Notes under the pieces: model-generated
The model's database searches: none
Seen by the model: the letters and a program-made list of their open reading frames with translations, nothing else
Told to the model about the DNA's origin: nothing
Part shown: positions 38,929 to 49,545 of the stretch, piece after piece
Numbering within the stretch: position 1 is the stretch's first letter
Layout of the letters: the number at the start of each line of letters is the position of its first letter
Position numbers and translations under genes: made by a program
Assembly (NCBI GenBank): GCA_035772405.1
Contig: JAYKKM010000341.1
Coordinates: 752,001 to 816,000, forward strand
DNA length: 64,000 bases
Source: Chrysogorgia sp. JL179-B06
Lineage: Eukaryota > Cnidaria > Anthozoa > Scleralcyonacea > Chrysogorgiidae
Reading direction: 5' to 3'

Positions 38929-39442
38929 AATGACAATTTTACCTAAAATTATAAAATTAATAACCTATTATCAAACCATTCAATTATTTATTCTAAATTC
39001 AACTACAGAAAATATAATTTGAAAATCCTGTTTATGTACACTAGTCATTGAGTATATATACAGATATCTGAAATTCACTTGGAACACATTGTTCACTTTC
39101 TATTCCTTTATGAAATATGCTTTACAGTATACTAGAGTATTAAGTGTGGTCATCTCAGATGTACTAAAACCAAAAGGACTTATTGTGCTAAAATCACATA
39201 GCATCAATTATATTTGAATTTGGTTTGCTTTCAATTCATATAAATACATGTTTACTCCAATTATGATCATCATTCAATTGTTAACCCATTCCAGTCCTAA
39301 ACCAGTAAAAACAAGCCAGTGTATTGGTGCATAAAACATCCAGTTAAGTTTCATCTTAAGTTAGATTTTTGCAATTCAACTAAATGTATTTTTATGAGTG
39401 TTATACATAATCCAAGTTGTTCTTCTTCAATTCAACTACTAA
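38929..39442. other. intron-like AT-rich DNA
   Basis: No coding frame. It lies between two minus-strand coding blocks of the DUF6589 gene, so it is probably an intron. Confidence 0.4.
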
Positions 39443-39829
39443 CTACTGTATACCTGCAGTAAGCTCATGTGGACTTATATTAACATGTGTTGACTGTCTT
39501 ATTGTCTCTTGTTCTTTCTTTCTTTTTTTCTCAGCCTCCTCTCTCCAATCTTTTTCAGCATCAAACTCTGTTAGCACATACTCTTCAATGAAATTACCAA
39601 TGGTGTTTTCGATAAATTCTTGCTTTTCCACTGTGTTACTTACTTTGGAAGGGATCGTTATGTGTTTAGGGTTGCTGTCATTTATGTCTTCCAGTCCTGC
39701 ATATATCATAAAAGCACTACATATGTATGCCTTTGTAGTGCATAACATGAGATGCTCAGCACTCTTATAATTCTTCTTGACATCTTTGTAAACATTGGTC
39801 ATGCAAAACTGTTGTCGGAAATTGTACAA
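39443..39829 (-). CDS. DUF6589 gene internal exon, inner element
   Basis: A coding block on the same strand as the flanking pieces. It includes KSAEHLMLCTTKAYICSAFM, a helical charged segment (DAEKDWREEAEKKRKKEQE) and an end at 39,443. The exact splice sites were not fixed. Its place between the block at 41,042 and the C-terminal region supports membership of one spliced gene, but the domain is not independently recognised. Confidence 0.5.
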   Translation of the reverse strand: MYNFRQQFCMTNVYKDVKKNYKSAEHLMLCTTKAYICSAFMIYAGLEDINDSNPKHITIPSKVSNTVEKQEFIENTIGNFIEEYVLTEFDAEKDWREEAEKKRKKEQETIRQSTHVNISPHELTAGIQ

Positions 39830-39899
39830 AGTGCCTGTTTCCCTTCCACAAACTGGGTCTGCTCTGTACAGCTTCTCCCATGTATACTACAGAGAACAA

Positions 39900-40002
39900 A
39901 TGAAAAAATATATACAAACATACACACATACATACACACATACATACATACATACATACATACATACATACATACATACATACGTACATACATACACGTA
40001 CA

Positions 40003-40031
<29 letters not shown>
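39900..40031. repeat. (CATA)n microsatellite
   Basis: Roughly 130 bases of ACAT tetranucleotide repeat with a few interruptions. Open frames across it on both strands (Tyr/His/Thr or Met/Tyr/Val/Cys patterns) are products of the repeat. Confidence 0.95.
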
Positions 40032-40033
<2 letters not shown>

Positions 40034-40131
40034 GATGATGAAATGTTCTTGGCCCATTTCATCCCATCATATTACCAAGTGACAATATCACAACATCATC
40101 AACACAACATATATATATACACATATATATA

Positions 40132-40519
40132 ATTATAATCAGGGTTGTAGCTCGGCAGTGGGCGGGCCCGCCCACCACTCTTGGTCGATCTCAGCCTGCC
40201 GCCCAGCACAGAATTCACTAACGCAAATAGTAAATACTGTATGTTAATATTTTAGTGCTTTTCATTCGAAAATAAAGTATTTTGTGTCATTTTGTGATTT
40301 GTAACGCATACTTAATCACAATTTTCATGTAAACTCCACGATTAGTTTTTAGACTCTTTTCGTGGTGTTCTTTGAAATTAACATTAATTCTTAGAAAACT
40401 GCTGAGTTAGAGGCCTGGAACTAGCCCTGTTGCGCTCGCTTCCGCGTCGGCTCGTCGGCACATCGCCATGGGCATGAGTCCACCACTAAAATTGGTCTAG
40501 CTACAACCCTGATTATAAT
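40132..40519. mobile_element. 388-bp MITE with 20-bp inverted ends
   Basis: Ends ATTATAATCAGGGTTGTAGC and its exact complement on the right side, interior without ORF and with a GC-rich GGGCGGGCCCGCCC palindrome near 40,160. The ends suggest a terminal-inverted-repeat DNA transposon derivative. A TA or TATAA target duplication may be included in the ends. Confidence 0.75.
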
Positions 40520-41041
40520 GTATGATTTATCATTGCTTACTTAGTATATATATATAGTAGGAGATTTAACATGGCTGGCCTCTAAAATTAACCTGTATTT
40601 TATACTTTTATGTACTGCCTATTGACTGAATCTATACAGTATTAGTGCACTCTTTGAGTAACTGTACCCCTATGGCCGTATAATAAATGCTGCATAGCAT
40701 GTTTTCAATAAGGGTATTACTGTCTCTTGGTATATGTACCTAGTGCTAGATGACCATATTGTATGCTAATATTGTATGCTAAGTAATGATACAAAATTGT
40801 GAAAACTTCAAGTATATATATAATATAATGATGTGTAATGTAATGTAATGTAATCTTGTGTTATTTCGTATACAACATGCAAAAATACAACGACATGCCA
40901 AAAGAAAAGTGCATGTAGTACATGCTAAATGAACAAGTCAAACAAACAGAGGAGAAATAACTGAACTTGGGTTTCATTTTTCATTTGTAAATATTTTTTT
41001 TGAAATTAGAAACAAAATCATCAATTTTTTTTGGTAATAGT
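40520..41041. other. intron-like DNA after the MITE
   Basis: No coding frame. Contains a short direct repeat (GTAATGTAATGTAATGTAAT at about 40,836). Probably intron of the DUF6589/ZAD gene. Confidence 0.35.
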
Positions 41042-41593
41042 CTAATAGAATGTATGATCAAGTACCTTCTTGGTTGCATTTCCTGCACCAAGAAGAACGG
41101 TATTAATTTTCTGAACGAGGGACAATTCCCTTGATCTCATATTCATTAAGATACCAAATGCAGTACATAATGGGGCAACTTGAGACTTATCTTCCTTCAC
41201 GCGAGGTACGGCGATTGTTGTCAAGAAATCCAGCACGTCAGGCGCTCTTTCCTTCATTTCGCGGAGAATGGACATCCATCTAAATTCTGATAACTTTTTA
41301 TGTTCATCTCTCGAAACCCGCAACACCGAAGATTTTTCCGTGGTTTTGGAACAAAGTTTTTTGCATTGTTCATTGACGTTTTCAAGGACCAGCATGTACA
41401 CACACTTGTTCAATTGAGGAATGTCCATAACACTTCTCGCCAGGTAAGTCGGAGATCCCTTAGTAATTTCTTCAATCAACTTATTCTTTTGTGTAGAATT
41501 CAAACTGGAGGTTAACCCAGCTCTCTCCTGCGAGGAAAAAGTTTGTTTACAGTAATTAGGAATGAACAGGTTAAAAACAACAGCTGCTGGCAT
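41042..41593 (-). CDS. DUF6589 gene N-terminal-region exon, inner element
   Basis: A 183-codon block with SEFRWMSILREMKERAPDVL, then a loop and PLCTAFGILMNMRSRELSLV and a LLGAGNATKKVL end. These are the landmarks (W...E..ERAP, then an ILMNxR..ELSLVQ helix) seen at the start of DUF6589 proteins. The final codons before 41,042 may be intronic. The block would follow the ZAD-containing exon directly, with a 50-base gap that could be a small intron. Confidence 0.65.
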   Translation of the reverse strand: MPAAVVFNLFIPNYCKQTFSSQERAGLTSSLNSTQKNKLIEEITKGSPTYLARSVMDIPQLNKCVYMLVLENVNEQCKKLCSKTTEKSSVLRVSRDEHKKLSEFRWMSILREMKERAPDVLDFLTTIAVPRVKEDKSQVAPLCTAFGILMNMRSRELSLVQKINTVLLGAGNATKKVLDHTFY

Positions 41594-41642
41594 GGCGCAT
41601 TGATAGTGAATTTACTTTGAAGAACAAATGAGTAAATAGTTT

Positions 41643-42253
41643 TTAATTTACCTTTATCACTTTCAATCCGCAGCTAGATAAAAATACAACTTCTTCAACG
41701 TTTTCGTGTTCAGATCTCTCTCGAATTGGAACAGTTTCTAGTGTTTTTGGCAAAGTCACAGGCAAAATTCTTGGTTGTTTCAGTAAAGTATTTACCGTCA
41801 ATGGTTTTGGAGCTATTCTTTGAAAACTCTCGTGTAACGAAATTGGCGCAAGTGTCCGACTTTCCGTCGTCTCCGATATTCTTGTCTTTTTGAGAGCAAG
41901 TACAATGGCTGGCGACGTGTTTTTTTCTTCAGCCCTGCGCCCTCGCTTTACTCTTGCAGAATCCAACTCTGCTCTTTGCTTTTAGCCGATTCCTCACAGA
42001 CTTTCTTAAATTCACCGACCTTGTTTTTAAGGGTTGATATTTTACCCGCGCAAGAACGGCAAATACACTTGGGTAACTCGTCATGTTCAGATATGTCAAT
42101 ATCTGTTAAGCTGATAATTGTTGCAACAAGTCCTTCGTTAACAGATTTAGTACCAAAAAGATGAATGCGATGACTGATTAGCTCACTATTGCAACAACGA
42201 CAAGATAACAGGGACTTGTCGGATGATGCCTTTTTCGGGGTACATGTCGCCAT
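41643..42253 (-). CDS. ZAD zinc-finger exon of the inner DUF6589 gene
   Basis: From the ATG at 42253 (MATCTPKK). CRCCNSEL opens a ZAD domain that closes with CICRSCAGKI about 45 residues later, giving the expected C-x2-C ... C-x2-C zinc ligands. ZAD domains dimerise and are found in transcription factors and in transposon-derived proteins. Near 41,970 the frame changes by one base into a linker (DSARVKRGRRAEEK and a Thr/Pro/Leu-rich region) that runs to 41,643. The overlap of the two frames suggests a single-base indel and not an intron. Confidence 0.7.
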
Positions 42254-42354
42254 GTCTTTGGAATTGATGTTTTTGTTTGTTTTTATTATGACAGGATACA
42301 TCCTGTTGAAAAAGTGTTAATTAGTCCAATTATAGACAGCCAATTAAAATACTT

Positions 42355-42528
42355 CCGGCGATGGATTATCCCAGAGTCTCAGTTTCCCCCCGCAGGTCAG
42401 GGGGAACGCAGGCTCTGGGAACGAGATTGACCGGAAGGCCGCTGGGTTGCATTTTTCGCAACTGGTCCCGGTTTGGTCTTAAAATGTATGTATTCCAACA
42501 CTCGAAATTTTCCTTCACCATAAATCCT

Positions 42529-42567
<39 letters not shown>

Positions 42568-42575
42568 ATATATAT
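42355..42575. repeat. inverted copy of the SINE-like tail plus (AT)n
   Basis: Reverse-oriented match to 34,977-35,225: GGATTATCCCAGAGTCTCAG, then CCGGAAGGCCGCTGGGTTGC and TTGGTCTTAAAATGTATGTA. It ends in an AT microsatellite (42,532-42,575). With the left copy it brackets the inner RecQ/DUF6589 unit. Confidence 0.8.
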
Positions 42576-42619
42576 TTACAGAAAGCTCTTAGATTTGTTT
42601 AGAAAATGCAAAATGCGAC

Positions 42620-42925
42620 TTACCATTGCTTAATGACATGTGCTTCATCGATGGCCAAAGCACAGAGTTTGGTAAAATATGTTGAAGTATTCAACATAGA
42701 TCGCCAACGCTCGTTCAATAACCATGCTTCTGGTGTTCCATACACAATTGAGAATTCTCCTCGTTCGACCTGCATTCGTTCTTCCTCGCTTTCCACGCTG
42801 CTTAAACTAACGGCACTGATTCCCATACTGTTCAGAAATCTGACTTGGTCTGCGATGAGGTTGACCAACGGTGATACAACAACAACAATGTGTCCTGCGC
42901 ATCCTGGCTGACATAGCATGTCCAA
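42620..42925 (-). pseudogene. RecQ-like helicase N-terminal piece, outer element
   Basis: An open frame with HIVVVVSPLVNLIADQV (motif Ia region) and LCALAIDEAHVIKQW (DEAH box). It lacks Walker A because the upstream side is cut at about 42,925-42,930, where Polinton copy 2 begins. Same strand as the C-terminal exon at 32,911-34,128, so the two are best read as parts of one gene split by the inner element. No functional product is likely. Confidence 0.7.
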
Positions 42926-42929
42926 CATG

Positions 42930-43076
42930 GGGTAATTCGTTTGCTAGAAAACGACTTGCATAATAGTTATTCTCATCTTCAAAGTATGGGTTAAAGTCAT
43001 CAGCAGTTATTCTTTTATATCTTCTACCGTTATGTTCATCACAATCACGATAGGGGACATGTGAATTCGACATCAT
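42930..43076 (-). pseudogene. family A paralogue, truncated (copy 2 left end)
   Basis: Starts with an ATG at 43076 or 43073, then YRDCDEHNGRRYKRIT and ASRFLANELPH, matching the N-terminal half of the gene at 1,681-2,097. The match ends at about 42,930, where helicase sequence starts. This fixes the left breakpoint of copy 2 within a gene. Confidence 0.7.
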
Positions 43077-43253
43077 TCACAATAACGTTTAAAATTTTGG
43101 TAACCGTATATATAATTTTTTATAAAAACAAATATAAAAAGAAAAATCAAATTAAAAAACGATATTCTAAAATAAAAATATATAAAAAAAAATCAAAAGA
43201 AATTTTATTAGGATATAAATAAGAATGTGAAAAAATGCTTTTTACAAAATATC

Positions 43254-43436
43254 ATGGAAACCGTGGAAACAGTAGATACACGATATAATAGATTATTTTA
43301 TTCAAAATATCCCTGTGGACAATGTCTTAACGGAAATATGTGTGGGGAAGTGTGTGCGAATTATACACCGTGGAAAGATAAAAAAAAACGTTGTTGTAGA
43401 TTAAAGAGATGGTTGTTAAAGAAGATATGTTGTTAA
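43254..43436 (+). CDS. PCG-motif small Cys-rich protein, copy 2 member 1
   Basis: 60 residues, ATG 43254, TATA at 43,214. It has FYSKYPCGQCLNGNMCGEVC, a basic middle and a KICC end. It is related to the gene at 2,396 but shorter, with extra cysteines in place of His, and it remains intact in a degraded copy. Function unknown. Confidence 0.6.
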   Translation: METVETVDTRYNRLFYSKYPCGQCLNGNMCGEVCANYTPWKDKKKRCCRLKRWLLKKICC

Positions 43437-43525
43437 AAGATTTAAAGAAGAAAATCCATAAAAAAAATAAGTAAAAGTATAAATAAGAGTAAAAAAAATA
43501 ATTGTTTTATATTTGTTAGACTATA

Positions 43526-43738
43526 ATGATACGTATCGAAACAGCAGATGAACGATTTGAAAGATTATATTATTACAACCATCCATGTGGAAGGTTTACT
43601 AACAAACGACCGTGTACGATTCATCCAGATGAATTAAAACTTTCTAGACTAAACAGTTGTAAACGTTGGGTGTTAAAGAAGTTAAATATACGGTGGAAAT
43701 ATACAGTGAATGTTTCAGTGGAAACAGGTCACGAATAG
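43526..43738 (+). CDS. PCG-motif small Cys-rich protein, copy 2 member 2
   Basis: 70 residues, ATG 43526, TATA at 43,478. It contains YYYNHPCGRFTNKRPCTIH, then a basic helix-like end (CKRWVLKK). It shares the PCGRF box and the following C-x-x-H with the gene at 2,396. Tandem arrangement with the previous gene indicates duplication within the left arm. Function unknown. Confidence 0.6.
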   Translation: MIRIETADERFERLYYYNHPCGRFTNKRPCTIHPDELKLSRLNSCKRWVLKKLNIRWKYTVNVSVETGHE

Positions 43739-43781
43739 AAGAAAAGACGTTGAATTTTTTTTTAAACTTTTAAAGATTTAA

Positions 43782-43880
43782 ATGGCTGTACGAGAGCGTG
43801 ATTTTGATGAAATTCTTTATCCCGACATTCAATATTTATTACACTCTGAATTGTTTGAGATAGAAAAAACACGAGATTCA
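43782..43880 (+). pseudogene. truncated relative of the gene at 2,630
   Basis: The ATG at 43782 opens RDFDEILYPDIQ and ELFEIEKTRDSK. At about 43,880 the sequence passes without a gap into the reversed 3' part of the packaging ATPase. This is the junction of the large internal deletion in copy 2. Confidence 0.75.
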
Positions 43881-44328
43881 AAATTTCGCAATTTACCATC
43901 ATTACCATATGTTAAATTTTGACATGTAAAAATAACACTAATATTACGATGATGAACATTTTGAGTTGCAATATTATCTATTCTTTCAAGATTATCTTTT
44001 GACGATGTTGCAACTAACATGAGATCATCTAATATTATTAAAGTATTTTCACGGGTATTCGTTTGTATATCGGAAAAATGCGGGAAATACCCTTTTGACA
44101 ATCGATGAATTCAACAATAATATCTGTTTTTTCCGCAAGAACTTTTTCCATTTCAGCGTACAGAGGTTGATAAATTGAATATAAATAAACAATTTTAACA
44201 ATTGTAGGTGTAATCATAGTGTTAATATTTTTCAATAATTGTAATATCCAATATGTTTTCCCACTTTGACTGGGACCACATAACGTTAACATAAAATGGT
44301 GTTGAAATGGTAATGAAACTTTGTTCAT
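43880..44328 (-). pseudogene. packaging ATPase, C-terminally truncated (copy 2)
   Basis: Starts with an ATG at 44328 and keeps Walker A as GPSQSGKTYW, where copy 1 has GHSQSGKTYW. A shift near 44,095 is followed by TLIILDDLML (Walker B) and TCQNLTYGN. The C-terminal third is missing beyond the deletion junction. It could not be functional as it stands. Closely parallels the copy 1 gene. Confidence 0.8.
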
Positions 44329-44329
44329 T

Positions 44330-47300
44330 TCAGTTATCTAAAAATCCAAACGGAAGCGTATTAAAATTATTTTTAACAACACGTTTATTAAATGTAAATG
44401 AAAATTTTTTTATTTCATCCTTAATAAAAATATGATTAAGTTTATCTTTACATATTTTATTGTGATATTTAATTTCAATGATCTGATCTTGATTTTTAAC
44501 ACATTGTGTCAAGGATAAAAAATTCAATTTTTCTTTTATTGTTTCATTTTTTAAAGTAAAACCTTTGACATGAATACATTCCTGATTTAAATTAGTTATA
44601 TACGCATAACATTTTGGACCCGTTGAACAAAAATTTGTTATCCATTCATTTTCATTTAATTCATTCGTTAACTCTCCTAAATAATTTCCCGTTTTAACAT
44701 CCGTATAATTATTTTCATTAGATATATAAATAACAGAATCTGTACCAAAATATAAAACGCGCTCGCCTAATTTATCGTGCATATGCAGTAACAAAACATG
44801 CAATGATTACATTTCCCGTTTTTAGGGGTGTTGTTGCATCATCAATTTTTTCATATGTACAACGTAATAATGTTTTGTTTATAAATTCCATCGATGTTAA
44901 TTTTTTACTTTTATCATTGGCTATATTTAATAATTCTTCATAATCGTTTAAAAACACACTTGAGTATTATTTTCGTTTTGGGCAAATTTTCCCCATAACG
45001 AATTTAAAAATGTTTTTGCAATAGTTTTTAATCCCGGATTTTTCTCTATTTTTTCTTTATCTAAAAAAATATTTTCATTTTTTAAATAATCATTACAATA
45101 CTGTTTAATTTTATCATCATTTTTACTTCCATCAGCGTTCAAACAATCCGTAGGAATTCCTGAAGATTCTTGTTTGATTTTTAAAAATTGATTTACGTAT
45201 TGTGAAAAAATTTTTCTTTGTGTTCAAAATGATATATTTCGTAAAGAGCTATTATTTTATATCCCTTATCTATAGCAACATTAATCTCAATACTAGTCCA
45301 AGTACCCTGTAAATATCGTTCACTTTCACTATGTTCACATTTATTACATTTATTCACAGCACATTTATAACATAAAGGAAATAATAATTTTCCCTCTATT
45401 CTAACGGGTAAAACACCAAAGAAAATATTTTGCGGAGCTAAAATACTACATTTTATTAAACCATATACGTTCTCGATTTTTATTTTACAACAATCTTTTC
45501 CACGATAAATAATAGGATGAGCAACAGGAAAATCATAATTTTTTTGTACATAGGGGTATAGCGATGTAAAATCTACATAACTTATTCGTTCGTTGGGGTA
45601 TGTTTCTTTAAATAAACACACTGGGGAAGTTCGCCTACCATATAGTGCGTCACGTGGTGTTAAAAGAGTAAACGGATAAAATTTTCTTTTCTTTTCAATT
45701 AATTGTTTCTGTGTATATTTTTTTTCTTCTAAACAATCACATTCCCACATCTCGATTAATTTGTAACCGACATTTTTTATTTACCAAGAAAAACGTTGTG
45801 TATTTGCATATAAATTACTAAATTTTTCGTTTGTAAGAACGTTTAATGCGTAGGGGTCAAACCATTTGGGACATCCGTGGTAAAAAAACCCATGAAATTG
45901 ATATATTGTATCATTAAAAAAACCATCGACAAAACGTCCTAGAATTTTTTTCCCACCATTTTGTGAACAGATATATTCTAAATTTCCCCCTAATTTTCGA
46001 TTAAATTCATCTAACCAATCAATAGCAATTAAACTTTGTTTTACACACCCCCTATACCCCGATGCAGGAATAATTCCTACACAATTTATTTTTTTAATTA
46101 AGTCTATACACTTTCAAAGCCAAACTAGCAATTGTAATACAATTATTTACATAAATAGGGTGTAATATGACCAATTGTAGAAAATTATCATTGTAGAAAA
46201 TTTAACACAAGCCTTTCTTAAAATATCTACATCACTACAACAATAATAATACATCTCTTTACGAAATATATATTTCTCTTTCTTTTTTTCTAAATACCAT
46301 TTTTCAAATTCCTTAAATGTTGCTGTATTCATATGTTTCGTATAAAAAAATGTTCGATCTACAATTTCACCCTCATAAGTTAAATCGTAAAATTCATAAG
46401 GATGAAATCCCTTACATTCCCCTTGGAGGTCCATTGCTTTTGGAATATCTGCTAATTTCATACTTAAAAACAAATAACTATCTAGTATTCTAATATTTTG
46501 TTCTTTAATTATTAAACTCATTATTTTAGTACCTTCATTATAGTATTCGGCATTATCTGTTTTATTTCTAAAAAATATTTTAAAATAAAAATAGTATCAA
46601 ATCTACCCCCATTTAAAGCTATCCAAACGGAATTTTTTTGTTCAAACATAAATTCACATAAAGTTTCAATAACATTGTTCTCAAAAATAAATTGTCTATT
46701 CCCGCAACAACTAACTTTTTCAATGTATAATCGATAATTTCTTGATCATCTTTTTTTTCAAAAATGTTTGTTTTTTTAAATTCAATATGTTGACATTTTT
46801 ACATACTTTTTGGACAATACAATAAAAAGGTACGAGCAATTTAGTTTTGTTTACTTTTGTTTCAAAATCAAAAAAAAATAAAGTGGGTTCACTTTCTTCA
46901 CCCTTGTTATATTCAAATAAAATGGGTTTTACATAACAATAATGGGGTTGTTTCATGTATTTATCACAATGGACACAAAATCGTTTGCTACAATCATGTT
47001 TAACTGTTTTATTAGAAAAAATGAAAAAGAATCGAGTACAAATTTTGTTACAGGTTTTACAAAAAAAATAATATTGACAAGGTGTTAAACGATCATAATT
47101 ACTTTGAGAAGGTTTAAAAAATGTAATCGTTAAATGATTTGTAAAACAATTTTCATCATAAAAAATTATATCACAACTGCTACAAATAAGTTTATTATTT
47201 TTATCTTTACAATTATTCGGATATTTATAACATCGTAAACAAGTTAAGTTATTTGTAGTACATAAGTGGTTATGGATATATTCATGTCGTGTAAAATAAC

Positions 47301-48361
47301 ACATACATTTAACACAAAAAGAACTGGTGTTAAGTTTAGAAAATTCCTTTATGCTTAAAACTACATCGTAATGATTATTATTTAACCATAAACACACAAC
47401 TTCATTAGTCAATTTAATAAGATTGCCCTTACTATCAGTTCGTGAATCATAAATTATATTATCGGAATGAGTGTCAGCATACACTAACAAATCAACACCC
47501 TATTTTTTTAAATAATTATTATATACAAAATTAAACTGTGTAGCATCAACATTACCCTCGACTATCCCGCATTCCCGATATACATTTCGTATTTCTTAAA
47601 TAAATCATCAACAGGTTTATTTGGTTTTCTTTTCATTATAAAATATTTATGGTCTTGTTTTAAAAACGATAAACCCACTAATATTGCTAAAGCAAAACAA
47701 CAATATTTCACTGTACGAAATAATACATCGCTAAGAATATAAAATACACCCGTGCGAAATTTAAGATCTAATTTTTTGATACATATTACTTTTCACACCG
47801 CCCTTATCAGTAGCATTTCCCTTATTCAAACTATTATAAATACTTTTTTTCCTTAATAAACGTTGTTTTTTTTTATTTGTACTTATTCCTGCAGGAAAAG
47901 TTTGAACTATTTATTACCTTACTATTCCATCCATTAGCTATTATATCTTTATTACTCTGCATAAATTTTTCCATAATATTTAAGAAATATTTAACGTCAA
48001 AGTCTTTCACGGGTAAAACGGCTGTAGAGAAAAAACTTTTTGGAGCATTACTAAAGATAAATCTAACATAATCATCATCACTTTTTACATTTGCACGTGC
48101 AATGTTAATTAAATAAGAAAAAACTAACGATAACGATTGAATAAAACTAATAAAATTAACTGTTTTTTCGCGTGAAACATTCAATGAAAAATGCTGTTCA
48201 GTGACTTTAAATTTTTCTCTACTAATATTTTCTATATGATTAACAGAAAAATAATCGTCTATTTTTTCATTTTTCTTACTTTCTTTTTTCTTATTAAATA
48301 AACTTACAATTTTATCTATATCTTTTTTACTATATTTTAATTTTTTCTGATCATCATTCAT
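44330..48361 (-). pseudogene. protein-primed DNA polymerase B, degraded (copy 2)
   Basis: Same extent and order as the copy 1 polymerase, start at 48361. Recognisable pieces include FFDFETKVNK, YYCCSDVDIL, VDFTSLYPYVQ, TFLNSLWGKFAQ and YFGTDSV. There are many breaks (for example near 47,860, 47,500, 46,720, 46,170, 45,780, 45,200, 44,960 and 44,780). In motif C the first Asp of DTDS is Gly (codon at 44,744-44,746), which removes a metal-binding catalytic residue. This is a dead polymerase regardless of sequencing quality. Confidence 0.92.
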
Positions 48362-48522
48362 CTTCTTTTTTTTCTAAAACAAGAAAAACATGTAATTTTA
48401 TTTTTATTTATGTTTTCGTCTTCACCATCAACACGATCAATAGTAACATCGTGTGAATCCTGTATATTAATACATGTCAATGTAACTATAGGAGGGAGTT
48501 TTTTTGATAATAAAGAACCCAT
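48358..48522 (-). CDS. putative N-myristoylated small protein (copy 2)
   Basis: 54 residues, intact. It begins MGSLLSKK, fitting MGxxxS, and ends KITCFSCFRKKRR. The middle shares CINIQDSHDVTID with the copy 1 version (CINIRESDYVTIE). The TGA overlaps the polymerase ATG as ATGA. Myristate at Gly2 plus nearby Cys and a polybasic tail would suit membrane association. Adenoviruses and Polintons have no standard protein of this form that I can name. Conservation of both ends in two copies argues it is real. Confidence 0.65.
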   Translation of the reverse strand: MGSLLSKKLPPIVTLTCINIQDSHDVTIDRVDGEDENINKNKITCFSCFRKKRR

Positions 48523-48561
48523 TTAAAAAAAAACCTAAAACAAAAAAAGAGAGTAAAAAAA

Positions 48562-48870
48562 ATGAGTGAAATTGTTTAATATTGAAATTTATTTAAATAC
48601 GTATAATTTACCTTATATTGGATATGAAATTCAAGATAATGACCCTCAATATTATTTGCACCGTTTCTTTTAAAGGAATGTTTAATAAATTTTACAGAAG
48701 ATAAAGAAAAAATAATACCTATTTAATCAAAGATTTTAAAACAAAGAATAAAAGTATTAAAAAAAGAAATATATAAATGTGCCGAAGATATTATCTATAA
48801 AGTAGAATGTATGGTAAATTTTATTCAGAATCATGGGAAAATAATGATTATTTAGGAATAAAAACAATAT
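48562..48870 (+). pseudogene. copy 2 version of the 106-residue protein
   Basis: Opens with MSEIV and a TAA after five codons. One base of shift restores IEIYLNT and PYIGYEIQDND as in 19,364-19,684. Further shifts near 48,650 and 48,830 break the rest. Useful mainly because it shows the ancestral Leu codon where copy 1 has a stop. Confidence 0.55.
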
Positions 48871-48879
48871 TTTAAAAAA

Positions 48880-49432
48880 ATGGTAAGAATTAAATTACCT
48901 CGAAAAAAACGGAATAGTGAAAAATCTCAAAGTATACAACACGTTCTTCAATGTAGAAGTAAAACTTTTAAAAAATAAGATGTCGTAAACGAACAGCTAA
49001 AACAACAAAAATGTTGTATTCATTTAGCAAAACAAAATAACTTACGTATCAAGAAATCAAATATCCCCAATACTGGTGAAGGATTGTTTGCTTGGAAAAA
49101 ACCTTTTAAACACGATCGTAATATTTCTTATTACACAGGTCAAAAAACAACACAAGCCAAATTGGATCGTAAATATGGTAAAAACAATAATGCTGTATAT
49201 AGTATTTGTAACGATGCAAACAATTGTATCGATGCTTATTTGACAACTCACGCAGCAGCACGTTATGCGAATAATGGGAAACCCGGTTCTATATATAAAA
49301 ATAATTCCGATTTTGTTTACGATCCAAATAATAAAAAAAATGTTTTTAGAAAGTATAAAACATATAAAACCACATGAAGAAATTTTTGCAGACTATGGTG
49401 ATAACTATTGGAAGAGAAAACAACCCTCATAA
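48880..49432 (+). pseudogene. SET-domain protein (copy 2)
   Basis: Keeps a basic N-terminus (IKLPRKKRNSEK), an in-frame TAA near 48,976, GEGLFAWKKPF, THAAARYANNGK and, after a shift near 49,345, EEIFADYGDNYWKRKQP. Amino-acid similarity to copy 1 is high through the SET core, with many silent or conservative changes. This suggests the domain was under constraint until recently. The NN in place of the usual NH is shared, so it is ancestral to both copies. Confidence 0.8.
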
Positions 49433-49439
49433 CAATAGT

Positions 49440-49545
49440 AGGAAGAAAAATAAATGATCGTGGTGGTGATTTTAAGAGGATTTGTTGTTCTCTGAATAAT
49501 AGCCATTACACGCATCTTGAAAATGATCTTATATATAGACATTTC
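49440..49545 (+). pseudogene. remnant of the RGG core-like gene
   Basis: A short coding-like trace with DRGGDFKR after the SET gene, matching the start of the copy 1 gene at 20,244. The rest of that gene and the whole 20,548-21,162 gene are missing, implying a deletion of about 0.9 kb here. Confidence 0.4.

Noticed and set aside
39752..40132. Several ORFs on both strands across the CATA tract
   Set aside because: They are translations of a tetranucleotide microsatellite, with only Tyr/Ile/His/Thr or Met/Tyr/Val/Cys periodic residues.
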